DNA of 64,000 nucleotides, from assembly GCF_016775005.1 (NCBI RefSeq), contig NZ_JAEUXI010000005.1, positions 114,991 to 178,990 on the forward strand, in the 5' to 3' direction. The stretch's first letter is position 1. The number at the start of each line of letters is the position of its first letter. Positions 45,469 through 54,562 of the stretch are shown here, piece by piece. The position numbers and the translations under genes were made by a program. This DNA is from Streptococcus suis. Lineage in GTDB: Bacteria; Bacillota; Bacilli; Lactobacillales; Streptococcaceae. Under the pieces are notes generated by a model, which had not been told where the DNA came from, did no database searches, and worked only from the letters and a program-made list of their open reading frames with translations.

Positions 45469-46014
45469 ATGAAATTTGAAGAAAAAACCATTCAACGTAC
45501 AGAAATTTTCAAAGGCCATATCTTTGATGTAGTTGTTGACGATGTCTTACTGCCAGATGGGAACACAGGCAAACGCGAACTGATTTTTCACAAGGGAGCT
45601 GTCTGTGTCCTAGCAGTCACTCCTGAAGGTAAAATGATTTTGGTCAAACAATACCGTAAGGCAATTGAACGTGCCATTTACGAGATTCCAGCAGGTAAAT
45701 TGGAGTTGGGAGAAGAAGATACGCTTGAAGATGCGGCCTTGCGTGAATTGGAAGAAGAGACAGGCTATACTAGTGACAAGCTGACCTTGTTGGCAGATTT
45801 TTACTCCGCTATTGGTTTTTGTAATGAGCGCATCCGACTCTACCTAGCCGATAACTTGGTAAAAGTTGAAAACCCACGACCAATGGATGAAGACGAGGTC
45901 ATCGAACTGTCTTATGTGAGTTTGGAAGAAGCCTTGGAGTTAATTGCAAATGGAGACATTTGTGATGCCAAGACCATTATGGCGGTTCAATATTTACAAT
46001 TAATGAGAAAGTAG
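45469..46014 (+). CDS. NUDIX hydrolase, ADP-ribose pyrophosphatase type
   Basis: A 181-residue enzyme. The Nudix box G-x5-E-x5-[UA]-x-R-E-x2-E-E-x-G-U is visible (G-K-L-E-L-G-E-E-D ... R-E-L-E-E-E-T-G-Y). The Tyr/Ile context and the length fit ADP-ribose pyrophosphatase (NudF), which clears ADP-ribose to AMP and ribose phosphate. It lies 8 bp after glmU. Confidence 0.92.
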   Translation: MKFEEKTIQRTEIFKGHIFDVVVDDVLLPDGNTGKRELIFHKGAVCVLAVTPEGKMILVKQYRKAIERAIYEIPAGKLELGEEDTLEDAALRELEEETGYTSDKLTLLADFYSAIGFCNERIRLYLADNLVKVENPRPMDEDEVIELSYVSLEEALELIANGDICDAKTIMAVQYLQLMRK

Positions 46015-46024
46015 GAAATTGGCA

Positions 46025-46348
46025 ATGGGCAAGCCCTTGTTAACAGATGACATCATTGAGCGCGCAAGGAGAGGCGAGCCAGTAACAGATAAAAAGGGAT
46101 TTGGATACTATGAACCAACCCAGGACCTTTCTCGCTTTGAGGAAGAAATCGGTTTTGATTGGGAAGAGGAGGATTACCAGGGCTATAAGGAAGGGGAAAC
46201 CGTCCGTATCCCCGTAGATGCTTCTATCGTCAAGAGTCGTCGAATCGAAACTGTCAAAAGGGAGGAATTTCGAAGCAAGGTCAATCGAATTCTCCTAATA
46301 GTCATCTTGCTTTTGGTCCTCTTGATCATTGCTGTTTTCTATCTATAA
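46025..46348 (+). CDS. macP: MacP-like accessory protein of cell wall synthase PBP2a
   Basis: A 107-residue protein beginning M-G-K-P-L-L-T-D-D-I-I-E-R-A, with a charged cytoplasmic part and one C-terminal membrane helix (about 85-106, L-L-I-V-I-L-L-L-V-L-L). Sequence, size and position between the NUDIX and mtnN genes match pneumococcal MacP, a StkP-phosphorylated activator of PBP2a. A possible phospho-threonine lies in E-P-T-Q-D. The ATG at 46025 is chosen since AGGA lies 8 bp before it. Confidence 0.85.
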   Translation: MGKPLLTDDIIERARRGEPVTDKKGFGYYEPTQDLSRFEEEIGFDWEEEDYQGYKEGETVRIPVDASIVKSRRIETVKREEFRSKVNRILLIVILLLVLLIIAVFYL

Positions 46349-46359
46349 AGGAGAATGAG

Positions 46360-47049
46360 ATGAAATTCGGAATTATTGCAGCCATGCCTCAGGAATTGGC
46401 TATTTTAGTTGATAACTTGGTGGATAGTCAGGAAGTGGAGGTTTTGGGGCGGACCTATTTTCAAGGTCGATTGGGTCAGCATGAAGTTGTTTTAGTCCAA
46501 TCTGGTGTTGGCAAGGTCATGTCTGCTATGTCTGTTGCGATTTTGGCTGAGAAATTTGCAGTGGATGTCATTGTCAATACGGGCTCTGCGGGCGCAGTTG
46601 CTGAGGGCATCGCAATCGGGGATGTGGTAGTAGCGGATCGATTGGTTTACCATGATGTCGATTTGACTGCCTTTGGTTACCCACATGGTCAAATGTCAGG
46701 TCAAGACTTGTATTTCCCAGCAGATAGCAGCTTGCTAGAAAAATTAGCAGCTGTATTGAAAGAGCAGGAACAGGTTAGTCATATCGGCTTGATTGCGACT
46801 GGGGATAGTTTTATCGCAGGTCAGGACAAGATTGCAGCTATTCGTTCTCACTTTCCAGACGTCTTAGCAGTTGAGATGGAAGGAGCGGCCATTGCCCAAG
46901 CGGCAGTTAATGCAGGCAAACCCTTCTTGGTCATTCGGGCCATGAGTGATACTGCCCAAGGCGATGCCAATATCACTTTTGATGAATTTATCATCCAAGC
47001 AGGCGAACGTTCTGCGCAGACCTTGATGGCATTTTTAGAACAAGCATAA
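46360..47049 (+). CDS. mtnN: 5'-methylthioadenosine/S-adenosylhomocysteine nucleosidase
   Basis: A 229-residue enzyme (Pfs) that splits adenine from methylthioadenosine and S-adenosylhomocysteine, recycling products of SAM use and providing the substrate of LuxS. Signature segments: M-P-Q-E-L, G-V-G-K-V, N-T-G-S-A-G, and the catalytic Asp in A-M-S-D-T-A; Glu in E-M-E-G-A. Operon with macP (11-bp gap). Terminator directly after. Confidence 0.95.
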   Translation: MKFGIIAAMPQELAILVDNLVDSQEVEVLGRTYFQGRLGQHEVVLVQSGVGKVMSAMSVAILAEKFAVDVIVNTGSAGAVAEGIAIGDVVVADRLVYHDVDLTAFGYPHGQMSGQDLYFPADSSLLEKLAAVLKEQEQVSHIGLIATGDSFIAGQDKIAAIRSHFPDVLAVEMEGAAIAQAAVNAGKPFLVIRAMSDTAQGDANITFDEFIIQAGERSAQTLMAFLEQA

Positions 47050-47076
47050 AACCCAGCCGTATGGCTGGGTTTTCAT
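47049..47076. terminator. bidirectional terminator
   Basis: AAACCCAGCC-GTAT-GGCTGGGTTTT between the convergent mtnN and cyclophilin genes. Confidence 0.88.
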
Positions 47077-47079
47077 TTT

Positions 47080-47877
47080 TTAAAAGGTATAATCTTTGAT
47101 AATTTCAATGCTTTGAATGGTTACTTCAGAGGTTGGTTTGTCATTGTCGTTGGTTTCTACCGCAGCAATCTTATCAACAACATCCATGCCTTCAATTACC
47201 TGACCAAAAACAGTATAGCCACCATCTAGGCTTGGATTACCGCCATTCTTGTAGGCTTCGATAATCTTGCCAGGGTACTTGCTTGTGGATAATTGGCTAG
47301 AGGCATCTGTTGTGTTTTGGTTGATGAAGAACTGGCTACCATTGGTATTGGCTCCTGCATTAGCCATGGCAAGGGCGCCACGGATATTGTAGAGGAAGGC
47401 GGAGATTTCATTTTTAAAGCCATTGCCAGCGTCGATACTGTCATCTTTGTCAGCCCAAATAGACTCCCCGCCTGTACCGTCACCCTGAGGGTCTCCTGTT
47501 TGAATCATAAATCCTTCGATGACCCGGTGGAAAATAATTCCATCATAGTAGCCTTCTTTGGCATGGGTTAAAAAGTTTTCCACAGCCAATGGGGCTTGCT
47601 CAGGAAAGAGTTTGATGGTAATATCACCCTGAGAGGTTTTTAATTTGACAGCCGCTTCATTTTCAGCGATGTCTGTGGACAGCTGTGGGAAAACAGCATT
47701 TGGATTGTTGATTGCATAAGCCAGGTCTTTAGCATATTGGGCAGAAGCGCTGGTATCGGTGCTTGTGCTAGAAGCAGTTGAGCTGCTAGAATCGGTTGAA
47801 GTCGTTTGATTGGCAGTAGATGTGCACGCTGTTAAAAAAATAGCGGAAGCCAAGGCCAATATCACATATTTTTTCAT
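47080..47877 (-). CDS. cyclophilin-type peptidyl-prolyl isomerase lipoprotein
   Basis: A 265-residue lipoprotein. The signal peptide ends in L-T-A-C at 15-18, where the Cys is lipidated. A Ser/Thr-rich linker (about 20-48) leads to a cyclophilin domain (about 75-262) with F-H-R-V-I-E-G-F-M-I-Q-T-G-D and G-S-Q-F-F-I. It catalyses proline isomerisation in exported proteins, at the membrane-wall interface. It corresponds to SlrA-type lipoproteins of streptococci. Confidence 0.93.
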   Translation of the reverse strand: MKKYVILALASAIFLTACTSTANQTTSTDSSSSTASSTSTDTSASAQYAKDLAYAINNPNAVFPQLSTDIAENEAAVKLKTSQGDITIKLFPEQAPLAVENFLTHAKEGYYDGIIFHRVIEGFMIQTGDPQGDGTGGESIWADKDDSIDAGNGFKNEISAFLYNIRGALAMANAGANTNGSQFFINQNTTDASSQLSTSKYPGKIIEAYKNGGNPSLDGGYTVFGQVIEGMDVVDKIAAVETNDNDKPTSEVTIQSIEIIKDYTF

Positions 47878-48020
47878 GGAAAATCCTTTCTAGAAAACGT
47901 AAAAATTACCTCATTTTACCATGATTCAGTAGAATTTTCAATTTTCTGCTGAAAGACTGGATGAGAATGGATTTTTGTGCAAAATTTGATATACTATTAT
48001 TAAAAAAGGAGGAGCCTAAA

Positions 48021-48362
48021 ATGCAAGATTTGGTCCATAGCTCAGGCTTGTTTATGTTTTTCTTCTATGCAATAGCGACACTTATACTGGGAACGGTTTG
48101 TTTTCAGATTGTCAAAAATTTGACTGAATGGTTGCGGAATAACCAGGCTCCCAAAGAGACTTGTAGGGCTAGGTTGGTTGCCAAACGAACCCATGTTTTT
48201 GGTAACGAAGTAGCACGAACCAATTATTATGTAACGTTTGAATGGGAGGGCAAACGGCAGGAATTTCGTGTACGTTCAGACCAGTATGCCCTCTTAGCAG
48301 AAGGAGATGTGGGCAGCCTGCATTTTCAAGGCACCCGTTTTCTAGGTTTTGACAGGGGATAG
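48021..48362 (+). CDS. DUF2500 domain membrane protein
   Basis: A 113-residue protein with one N-terminal helix (about 9-32) and a beta-rich part. The family pattern A-R-L-V-A-K-R-T-H-V and Y-Y-V-T-F-E-W-E-G-K-R-Q-E-F-R-V and G-D-V-G-S-L-H-F-Q-G-T-R-F-L-G-F is that of DUF2500. AAAGGAGGAG lies before the ATG. No function known. Confidence 0.82.
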   Translation: MQDLVHSSGLFMFFFYAIATLILGTVCFQIVKNLTEWLRNNQAPKETCRARLVAKRTHVFGNEVARTNYYVTFEWEGKRQEFRVRSDQYALLAEGDVGSLHFQGTRFLGFDRG

Positions 48363-48476
48363 TATTTTTTTCTATTGAAAATGTACAAAATAGTGTATAA
48401 TAGCAGGAGTTTGCCAGCCCAATTAGATGAAGCAGTTGAACCCATCAGGCTGAGCTATATAGGAGAAGTTTGAAAA

Positions 48477-49016
48477 ATGTCTATTGAAAAACGTATTGAA
48501 GAAATGTACAAAGACCATGAGGTCAAACCCTATATTTCCCCTGAACGTGACTTGGCAGCCTGGCTTTTGGAGGCAAAGCCTGTTCCCAAACGCAATATGA
48601 TTCGGCTAGAAGAAGGCTTGCTGGCGGGGGACATTATCCTCCTCTGGCGTGTCAATTTTGGCACTTTTACAACTACGACGCCCTATTCCAAGTATTTTGA
48701 GTACATGTATGGTATCAACGGTCCTGCCCACATGGAAAAGTTGTTGGCGGATGGCTATGTTTATTTAGAGTCAGCCTTTGATTCGCTGGACCACATCACA
48801 TCCACTGCCAAGAAGAATATCCTCAAAGCAGAAGGTGTGACCGGTCTTTCCAAGATGAAGGCGGCCGACCTCGACACTGCCCTCAAGGACCACTTGACAG
48901 AAGAAAAACTAGCTCCTTACTTTGCTGTCCGCGGCTATGCCCTGACGGAAAAAGGCAGAGCTGCTCTGGATAATCACCCAGAAGTCATTGACAAACACCC
49001 AAAGAAGAAGATGTAG
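48477..49016 (+). CDS. conserved hypothetical protein with SAP/HeH-like segment
   Basis: A 179-residue, charged soluble protein. The segment at about 115-145 (G-V-T-G-L-S-K-M-K-A-A-D-L-D-T-A-L) resembles the helix-extended-loop-helix of SAP/HeH nucleic acid binding motifs, followed by a winged-helix-like A-V-R-G-Y-A-L-T-E-K-G. A TATAAT box lies at about 48396-48401. I do not recognise a defined family beyond this; function unknown. Confidence 0.6.
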   Translation: MSIEKRIEEMYKDHEVKPYISPERDLAAWLLEAKPVPKRNMIRLEEGLLAGDIILLWRVNFGTFTTTTPYSKYFEYMYGINGPAHMEKLLADGYVYLESAFDSLDHITSTAKKNILKAEGVTGLSKMKAADLDTALKDHLTEEKLAPYFAVRGYALTEKGRAALDNHPEVIDKHPKKKM

Positions 49017-49042
49017 ATTGGCAAAGCCAATCTCTTTTTTTT
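49015..49042 (+). terminator. terminator
   Basis: GATTGGC-AAA-GCCAATC then T8; the preceding stop codon TAG touches the stem. Confidence 0.85.
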
Positions 49043-49102
49043 ATCTATGAAAATCTATCTAAATTATGATAAAATAAGGAGATTGAGAAAGTTGAGGAAG
49101 AT

Positions 49103-51463
49103 ATGGCAAAGTCAAGTAAAAAAGGAAAGGCGACCCGCAGGCCGACCAAGGCTGAGCAGGCGCAGAGACAGACAGTCCAGAATTTTGTAGTTCGTGGTCT
49201 GTTCCTGTTTCTACTCATTTTTACCATGCTGCGCTTGGGTGCAGTTGGTGTCACACTTTATAATATAACTCGTATCTTGATTGGTAGTTTGGCCTACCTC
49301 GGTTTAATTGCGGCATTTATCATTGCATTTGTAGGACCGAAAATCAAGGAGAGGGAAGGAACTCGCTTGGGAATCGGGTTTATCATTATGGGATTCTTAT
49401 TGGCTTATCAGGCTTATTTTGATCAAGTCTATACAGGACGAGATCTATTTGGACATACCTTAGAGTTGGCCTTTAAGGACCTTTTTGGTTTGAAAGTGAC
49501 GGAATTTCTAGGCGGAGGCTTAATCGGGGGGACTCTCTACCTGCCGGTTTCCTTTCTTTTTGCCAATATCGGGACATTTTTAATTGCAGGATTGTTGGTT
49601 CTGTTTGGCCTCTTTTTCATCAGTCCCTGGTCTGTCTATGATGTCGGAGAGTTTCTTGGACTTGCTGGACAGCGCATGAGTCAGGCAAGTCAGGAGAGGG
49701 CAGAAAAAAGAGTCCTTCGGGCAGTTCAAAAAGAGGAAAAACGTGCGGAAAAAGCTGCGCAGCAAGCAGCCTTAGAAGCTGAACGAGCGGCTCTTAGGTT
49801 AGAACAAGAGACGAAAGAGAGAGAGGCGGACGCCCTTCTCTATCCACATGTGGACCTTGAAACGGGGGAGATTTTAGAAGAAGTTCCCCAAGTTCCAATT
49901 ATCTCAGGATATGACAGTCAAGAGGAAGAGGAATTTCCAGTCCTATTGGTTGAAGATGAGGAAGATCTTCCTACTCAGCAACAAGTTGTATCTGACGATG
50001 ATGGACAGGACATCCAGATTGATTTTCAACCAAAGAAAAATCTGGCTTATAAGCTACCGTCCATTGATTTGTTTGCACCTATTAAGGCCAAAAGTCAAGC
50101 AAATGAGAAAAAGATTGTTCGTCAAAATATCAAGGTCTTGGAAGAAACCTTTGCTAGCTTTGGGATTAAAGTAGCAGTTGAACGGGCTGAGATTGGTCCG
50201 TCCGTTACCAAGTACGAAGTCAAACCAGCAGTCGGAGTTCGCGTTAACCGTATTTCCAATCTAGCTGACGATTTGGCCCTGGCCCTTGCTGCCAAAGATG
50301 TCCGTATTGAAGCACCGATTCCAGGTAAATCTTTGGTCGGAATCGAAGTTCCTAACTCAGAAGTCGCCATGGTACCCTTCCGAGAACTCTGGGAGCAATC
50401 CAAGACGGATGCCAACAAACTCTTGGAGATTCCACTTGGAAAAGCAGTCAATGGCTCTGTTCGCTCCTTTAACTTGGCGCGCATGCCTCACTTGCTCGTA
50501 GCAGGCTCAACTGGTTCAGGTAAGTCTGTTGCAGTCAATGGGATTATCTCTTCCATCCTGATGAAGGCTGGACCAGACCAAGTCAAGTTCATGATGATTG
50601 ACCCCAAAATGGTCGAATTGTCAGTCTATAACGATATCCCTCACCTATTGATCCCTGTTGTGACCAATCCCCGCAAGGCAGCTCGTGCCCTTCAAAAAGT
50701 CGTGGACGAGATGGAGAAACGCTATGAGCTTTTTAGCCATCTTGGGGTACGAAACTTGGAAGGTTACAATACCAAGGTAGAAGAGTTTAACTCCCGTTCA
50801 AATGAAAAGCAGATTCCCCTGCCCTTGATTGTCGTGATTGTGGACGAGTTGGCCGACCTGATGATGGTAGCCAGCAAGGAAGTGGAAGATGCCATTATTC
50901 GCTTGGGACAGAAGGCTCGTGCAGCAGGTATCCACATGATTCTTGCTACCCAACGTCCATCCGTTGATGTTATCTCTGGTCTGATTAAGGCCAATGTGCC
51001 GTCGCGGATTGCCTTTGCGGTATCGAGCGGTACAGATAGTCGGACCATCTTAGATGAAAATGGTGCAGAAAAACTCTTGGGACGAGGGGACATGCTCTTC
51101 AAACCCATCGATGAAAACCACCCAGTCCGTCTGCAAGGTTCCTTTATTTCAGATGATGATGTAGAAGCCATTGTGAGCTTTATAAAAGAGCAAGCTGAGG
51201 CGGACTATGATGAGACATTTGACCCTGGTGAAGTGGCAGAAGGCGATAGTGATACAGGTTTTGGTGATGCTGGAGGAGATCCACTTTTCAACGAAGCACG
51301 GGCTTTGGTTGTCGAAACGCAAAAAGCTAGCGCATCCATGATCCAACGCCGATTATCTGTCGGCTTTAACCGAGCAACCAGACTCATGGAAGAATTGGAA
51401 GCAGCAGGGGTTATTGGTCCAGCAGAAGGAACCAAGCCTAGAAAGGTATTGGAGACACAGTAA
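49103..51463 (+). CDS. ftsK: FtsK/SpoIIIE DNA translocase
   Basis: A 786-residue membrane-bound DNA pump. Four or five N-terminal helices (about 25-180) anchor it at the septum, a charged linker (about 180-300) follows, then the motor domain with Walker [10 protein letters not shown] near 470 and Walker [12 protein letters not shown]. The C-terminal winged gamma domain (about 720-786; [16 protein letters not shown]) reads chromosomal KOPS sequences. It overlaps the next gene by one base. Confidence 0.96.
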   Translation: MAKSSKKGKATRRPTKAEQAQRQTVQNFVVRGLFLFLLIFTMLRLGAVGVTLYNITRILIGSLAYLGLIAAFIIAFVGPKIKEREGTRLGIGFIIMGFLLAYQAYFDQVYTGRDLFGHTLELAFKDLFGLKVTEFLGGGLIGGTLYLPVSFLFANIGTFLIAGLLVLFGLFFISPWSVYDVGEFLGLAGQRMSQASQERAEKRVLRAVQKEEKRAEKAAQQAALEAERAALRLEQETKEREADALLYPHVDLETGEILEEVPQVPIISGYDSQEEEEFPVLLVEDEEDLPTQQQVVSDDDGQDIQIDFQPKKNLAYKLPSIDLFAPIKAKSQANEKKIVRQNIKVLEETFASFGIKVAVERAEIGPSVTKYEVKPAVGVRVNRISNLADDLALALAAKDVRIEAPIPGKSLVGIEVPNSEVAMVPFRELWEQSKTDANKLLEIPLGKAVNGSVRSFNLARMPHLLVAGSTGSGKSVAVNGIISSILMKAGPDQVKFMMIDPKMVELSVYNDIPHLLIPVVTNPRKAARALQKVVDEMEKRYELFSHLGVRNLEGYNTKVEEFNSRSNEKQIPLPLIVVIVDELADLMMVASKEVEDAIIRLGQKARAAGIHMILATQRPSVDVISGLIKANVPSRIAFAVSSGTDSRTILDENGAEKLLGRGDMLFKPIDENHPVRLQGSFISDDDVEAIVSFIKEQAEADYDETFDPGEVAEGDSDTGFGDAGGDPLFNEARALVVETQKASASMIQRRLSVGFNRATRLMEELEAAGVIGPAEGTKPRKVLETQ

Positions 51464-51849
51464 TGAAATTTGAAGCAGTCCATCATATTGCCATCATCGG
51501 CAGTAATTATGAACAAACAAGAGAATTTTATGTCGATAAATTGGGCTTTGAACAGTTGGATGAACACATCCGGCCAGAAAAAAATGACATTCTTTTCAAT
51601 GTCAAAAAGGGCAATATAATCTTAGAAATTTTCATCAAACCGGATGCTCCGCTGAGACCAGCCATGCCCCATCCTGAGCATACAGGTCTACGCCATCTAG
51701 CCTTCCAGGTTGCAGATGTGGAAGCTTGTCTGGAAGAGTTTGACCGTTTGGACATCCGACATGAAGTCCTGCGAACAGACGATTTTGATGGGAAGAAGAT
51801 GGCCTTCTTCTTTGATCCAGATGGTCTACCGCTCGAAATTCATGAATAA
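51463..51849 (+). CDS. VOC family protein (SMU1112c/YaeR-like)
   Basis: A 128-residue single-domain glyoxalase-fold protein starting F-E-A-V-H-H-I-A-I-I. His5/His6-type ligand, G-L-R-H-L-A-F-Q-V and D-P-D-G-L-P-L-E-I-H-E at the end complete the metal-site pattern of the YaeR/SMU1112c subgroup. Its ATG overlaps the ftsK stop. Substrate unknown. Confidence 0.85.
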   Translation: MKFEAVHHIAIIGSNYEQTREFYVDKLGFEQLDEHIRPEKNDILFNVKKGNIILEIFIKPDAPLRPAMPHPEHTGLRHLAFQVADVEACLEEFDRLDIRHEVLRTDDFDGKKMAFFFDPDGLPLEIHE

Positions 51850-51893
51850 AAAAGAAGTGGGAGTAAGGCGCAGATGCGATAGCTCCCAACTTC
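51847..51893 (-). terminator. probable terminator after the DUF3397 gene
   Basis: Minus strand: AGTTGGGAG/CTCCCACTT-type arms with a GC-rich inner pair, followed by TTCTTTTTTAT. It lies between convergent genes. Confidence 0.55.
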
Positions 51894-51960
51894 CATCATG
51901 ATGTTGTTGAAGAAATTGATTTTGTCTTTGTAGACCAGCCTCTTGCCAATTATCAGCCTG

Positions 51961-52314
51961 CTATTTCAGGGTGAACAAGGTGATGACAAGAGCTAGGTAG
52001 AAGAGGAAGGTCAAAATGAAACCAGATCGCCAGAAAAATTTGAAAAAGCGACGGTAGGAAAAGGTTCGTTTTTTAAACAGAAAGAAGCTAGCAATCCCAA
52101 TAGCTAAGAGTCCCAAGAGGAGGACCAAATGGGGAAGTAAGCTGTGGTAAAATATCCGATCTGAAATGATGTAGGATTCGATGAAATAGAGTGGGAAGGC
52201 AATGTCTGCAAAGTTCCAACCCTTCTTTTCCAAGCCGAATAGTTTGACAGCTATGATGGAAGCTGTTAGTGTAAGAATTAAGAAAAGAATCGAAGCAATT
52301 TTTAGAATAATCAT
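51961..52314 (-). CDS. small polytopic membrane protein (DUF3397-like)
   Basis: A 117-residue protein with four hydrophobic segments (about 3-25, 33-52, 60-80, 95-115) separated by short basic loops (F-K-K-R-T-F-S-Y-R-R-F-F). Length and topology fit the DUF3397 family of streptococci. Monocistronic on the minus strand; function unknown. Confidence 0.65.
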   Translation of the reverse strand: MIILKIASILFLILTLTASIIAVKLFGLEKKGWNFADIAFPLYFIESYIISDRIFYHSLLPHLVLLLGLLAIGIASFFLFKKRTFSYRRFFKFFWRSGFILTFLFYLALVITLFTLK

Positions 52315-52387
52315 AGCTTCATTCTATAAAAAAATGAGGTAAATGTAAACCAGTTTCTAATAGAATGAAGAAGCTAGGAGAAAGAAG

Positions 52388-52870
52388 ATGAAAAAAGTTA
52401 TCGGAATTGGAATAGCCGTCCTTACCCTGGGCCTAGTTCTTGCTTATGTACTGATACGCCCCTTTGCAGCGACACGAGATCAATCTGCTTTAGACCATGA
52501 ATGGTATGCTGAAGTTGTGACAGACTTTCAAGAAGTCAATGTAGGGGAAATCACAACCTTCTTGGCAGATGATGAAGAATTTGTCCTTTATGCGGGACGT
52601 TCAAGTTGCCTCTATTGTCACCAGTTTTTAAAGACCTATTCTGCAAGTCCAAAAAGTTTGCGGCCAAAGATTTATTTTTTAGATACCGAGGACCGGGAGG
52701 ATAAGGATATCCAAGCCTTTCGACAACAATTTACCATCAAAACAGTTCCTTACATGGCTTATTTCTCAGATGGACAGGAAATTGACCGACTGGAGAAGGG
52801 CTCAAAAACCAGCCTGGAGGAAATGAAAACTTTCTTTCGTATGGTTCGCTCTGCACGAGCAGAAAAATAA
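52388..52870 (+). CDS. membrane-anchored thioredoxin-fold protein with CxxC
   Basis: A 160-residue protein with an N-terminal helix (about 3-24) and an outer thioredoxin-like domain. The active motif C-L-Y-C lies in F-V-L-Y-A-G-R-S-S-C-L-Y-C-H-Q-F, and a cis-proline loop follows in I-K-T-V-P-Y-M-A-Y-F. Proteins of this type (PedC/BrcD-like, often labelled bacteriocin transport accessory) handle disulfides outside the cell. No bacteriocin genes are nearby, so a general thiol role is likelier. Confidence 0.82.
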   Translation: MKKVIGIGIAVLTLGLVLAYVLIRPFAATRDQSALDHEWYAEVVTDFQEVNVGEITTFLADDEEFVLYAGRSSCLYCHQFLKTYSASPKSLRPKIYFLDTEDREDKDIQAFRQQFTIKTVPYMAYFSDGQEIDRLEKGSKTSLEEMKTFFRMVRSARAEK

Positions 52871-52871
52871 G

Positions 52872-52902
52872 AAAAAGTGAGCATGAATGCTTGCTTTTTT
52901 TT
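52872..52902 (+). terminator. terminator before the rplK leader
   Basis: AAGTGAGCA/TGCTTGCTT stem with a short loop and T8; its T run supplies part of the -35 box of the next promoter. Confidence 0.7.
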
Positions 52903-52918
52903 GAATTTAGTGTATAAT
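52891..52918 (+). promoter_or_regulatory. rplKA promoter
   Basis: TTGCTT, 16-bp spacer and TATAAT. The -35 box is inside the T-rich tail of the preceding terminator. Confidence 0.55.
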
Positions 52919-52945
52919 GAGGAGGTATGTGCAAAACACATATTT

Positions 52946-52982
52946 GTGGGAGGTAAAAATCTGTAATTACCGCCAAAACCAC
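52946..52982 (+). ncRNA. L1-type ribosomal leader (autoregulatory site)
   Basis: The rplK leader folds as GTGG (52946-52949) with CCAC (52979-52982) and GGTAA (52952-52956) with TTACC (52967-52971), leaving an asymmetric internal loop (GA against GCCAAAA). This is the shape of L1 binding sites that mimic the 23S rRNA stalk, by which L1 represses its own operon. Confidence 0.65.
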
Positions 52983-53001
52983 AATAGGAGGATTTTATAT
53001 C

Positions 53002-53427
53002 ATGGCTAAAAAAGTCGAAAAACTCGTAAAACTTCAAATTCCTGCAGGTAAAGCTACTCCAGCTCCACCAGTCGGACCAGCACTCGGTCAAGCAGGTATC
53101 AACATCATGGGATTCACAAAAGAGTTCAACGCTCGTACAGCTGACCAAGCTGGTTTGATCATCCCAGTCGTTATCTCTGTGTATGAAGATAAATCATTCA
53201 CTTTCGTGACTAAAACACCACCAGCTGCTGTTCTTTTGAAAAAAGCTGCAGGTGTTGAAAAAGGTTCAGGTACACCAAACAAAACTAAAGTTGCAACAGT
53301 TACTCGTGCACAAGTACAAGAAATTGCTGAAACTAAAATGCCTGACTTGAACGCTGCATCTCTTGAAGCTGCAATGCGTATGATCGAAGGTACTGCTCGT
53401 TCTATGGGATTCACTGTTACTGACTAA
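53002..53427 (+). CDS. rplK: 50S ribosomal protein L11
   Basis: A 141-residue protein of the GTPase-associated centre. The start [22 protein letters not shown] and the C-terminal [11 protein letters not shown] are diagnostic. Cotranscribed with rplA (40-bp gap); codon use is strongly optimised. Confidence 0.98.
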   Translation: MAKKVEKLVKLQIPAGKATPAPPVGPALGQAGINIMGFTKEFNARTADQAGLIIPVVISVYEDKSFTFVTKTPPAAVLLKKAAGVEKGSGTPNKTKVATVTRAQVQEIAETKMPDLNAASLEAAMRMIEGTARSMGFTVTD

Positions 53428-53467
53428 GTAGCACCCAAGATTATCTGATTACAAGGAGACATATAAC

Positions 53468-54157
53468 ATGGCTAAAAAAAGCAAAAACTTGCGTGCTGCT
53501 CTTGAAAAAATCGACAGCACAAAACTTTACAGCGTAGAAGAAGCTGTTGCTCTTGCAAAAGAAACAAACTTCGCTAAATTTGACGCATCAGTTGAAGTTG
53601 CTTACAACTTGAACATCGACGTACGTAAAGCTGATCAACAAATCCGTGGTGCAATGGTATTGCCAAACGGTACTGGTAAAACTTCACGCGTTCTTGTTTT
53701 CGCACGTGGTGCTAAAGCAGAAGAAGCAAAAGCTGCTGGTGCAGACTTTGTTGGTGAAGACGACCTCGTTGCTAAAATCAACGGTGGTTGGTTGGACTTC
53801 GACGTTGTTATCGCAACTCCAGATATGATGGCAGTTGTTGGACGTCTTGGTCGCGTACTTGGTCCACGTAACTTGATGCCAAACCCTAAAACTGGTACAG
53901 TAACAATGGATGTTGCTAAAGCAGTTGAAGAGTCTAAAGGTGGTAAAATCACTTACCGTGCTGACAAAGCAGGTATCGTACAAGCTCTTATCGGTAAAGT
54001 ATCATTTGACGCTGACAAACTCGTTGAAAACTTCAAAGCTTTCCACGATGTAATGGCTAAAGCTAAACCAGCTACAGCTAAAGGTACTTACATGACTTCA
54101 GTATCTATCACTACAACACAAGGTGTTGGTATCAAAGTTGATCCTAACTCACTTTAA
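53468..54157 (+). CDS. rplA: 50S ribosomal protein L1
   Basis: A 229-residue protein of the L1 stalk that guides E-site tRNA. Characteristic: [14 protein letters not shown] and the N-terminal [12 protein letters not shown]1 also binds the leader at 52946-52982 to control its own synthesis. A terminator follows. Confidence 0.98.
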   Translation: MAKKSKNLRAALEKIDSTKLYSVEEAVALAKETNFAKFDASVEVAYNLNIDVRKADQQIRGAMVLPNGTGKTSRVLVFARGAKAEEAKAAGADFVGEDDLVAKINGGWLDFDVVIATPDMMAVVGRLGRVLGPRNLMPNPKTGTVTMDVAKAVEESKGGKITYRADKAGIVQALIGKVSFDADKLVENFKAFHDVMAKAKPATAKGTYMTSVSITTTQGVGIKVDPNSL

Positions 54158-54165
54158 TCAATAGA

Positions 54166-54192
54166 AAGATTGTCTTAGGGCAATCTTTTTTT
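54166..54192 (+). terminator. terminator after rplA
   Basis: AAGATTG/CAATCTT perfect stem and T run. Confidence 0.88.
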
Positions 54193-54205
54193 GCTAGGTG
54201 GCTTC

Positions 54206-54234
54206 TTGACAAAAGAGTCGGTTCTCACTATACT
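54206..54234 (+). promoter_or_regulatory. strong promoter of the YghU operon
   Basis: TTGACA, 17-bp spacer, TATACT; close to consensus. Confidence 0.75.
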
Positions 54235-54263
54235 AAAAGAAATTTAGAAAGAGGAAACCGAAG

Positions 54264-54554
54264 ATGAAACCAGTTGAAAAAACGGAATTTTATGATTACC
54301 TAGCAGCCGTTTATAATTTGCCAACAGGCTCTATTTCAGAAGCCCTGCGTGAAAAAATGCTGGAAGTCGCAGGTCGGCTAGATAGGGAAGAAAATCTCTA
54401 CATACTTGCTGGATATCTTAACCGCTTTGTCAATGCAGAGCTGACAGCTCTGACTTGCCGAGCGCCTAAGGAATTGGTGCAACTAGCCCATTACCTTCAA
54501 GAGGTTCAAAACCATTATCGCTATGCCAGTCTTTTTCCAGGAAAGGTAAAATAG
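54264..54554 (+). CDS. hypothetical protein upstream of yghU
   Basis: A 96-residue soluble helical protein (E-F-Y-D-Y-L-A-A-V-Y-N-L-P and A-G-Y-L-N-R-F-V-N-A-E-L-T-A-L-T-C-R). GAGGAAAC precedes the ATG, and the glutathione-transferase gene follows after 8 bp, so the two are cotranscribed from the promoter at 54206. I do not recognise the family. Confidence 0.65.
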   Translation: MKPVEKTEFYDYLAAVYNLPTGSISEALREKMLEVAGRLDREENLYILAGYLNRFVNAELTALTCRAPKELVQLAHYLQEVQNHYRYASLFPGKVK

Positions 54555-54562
54555 GAGAAAAC

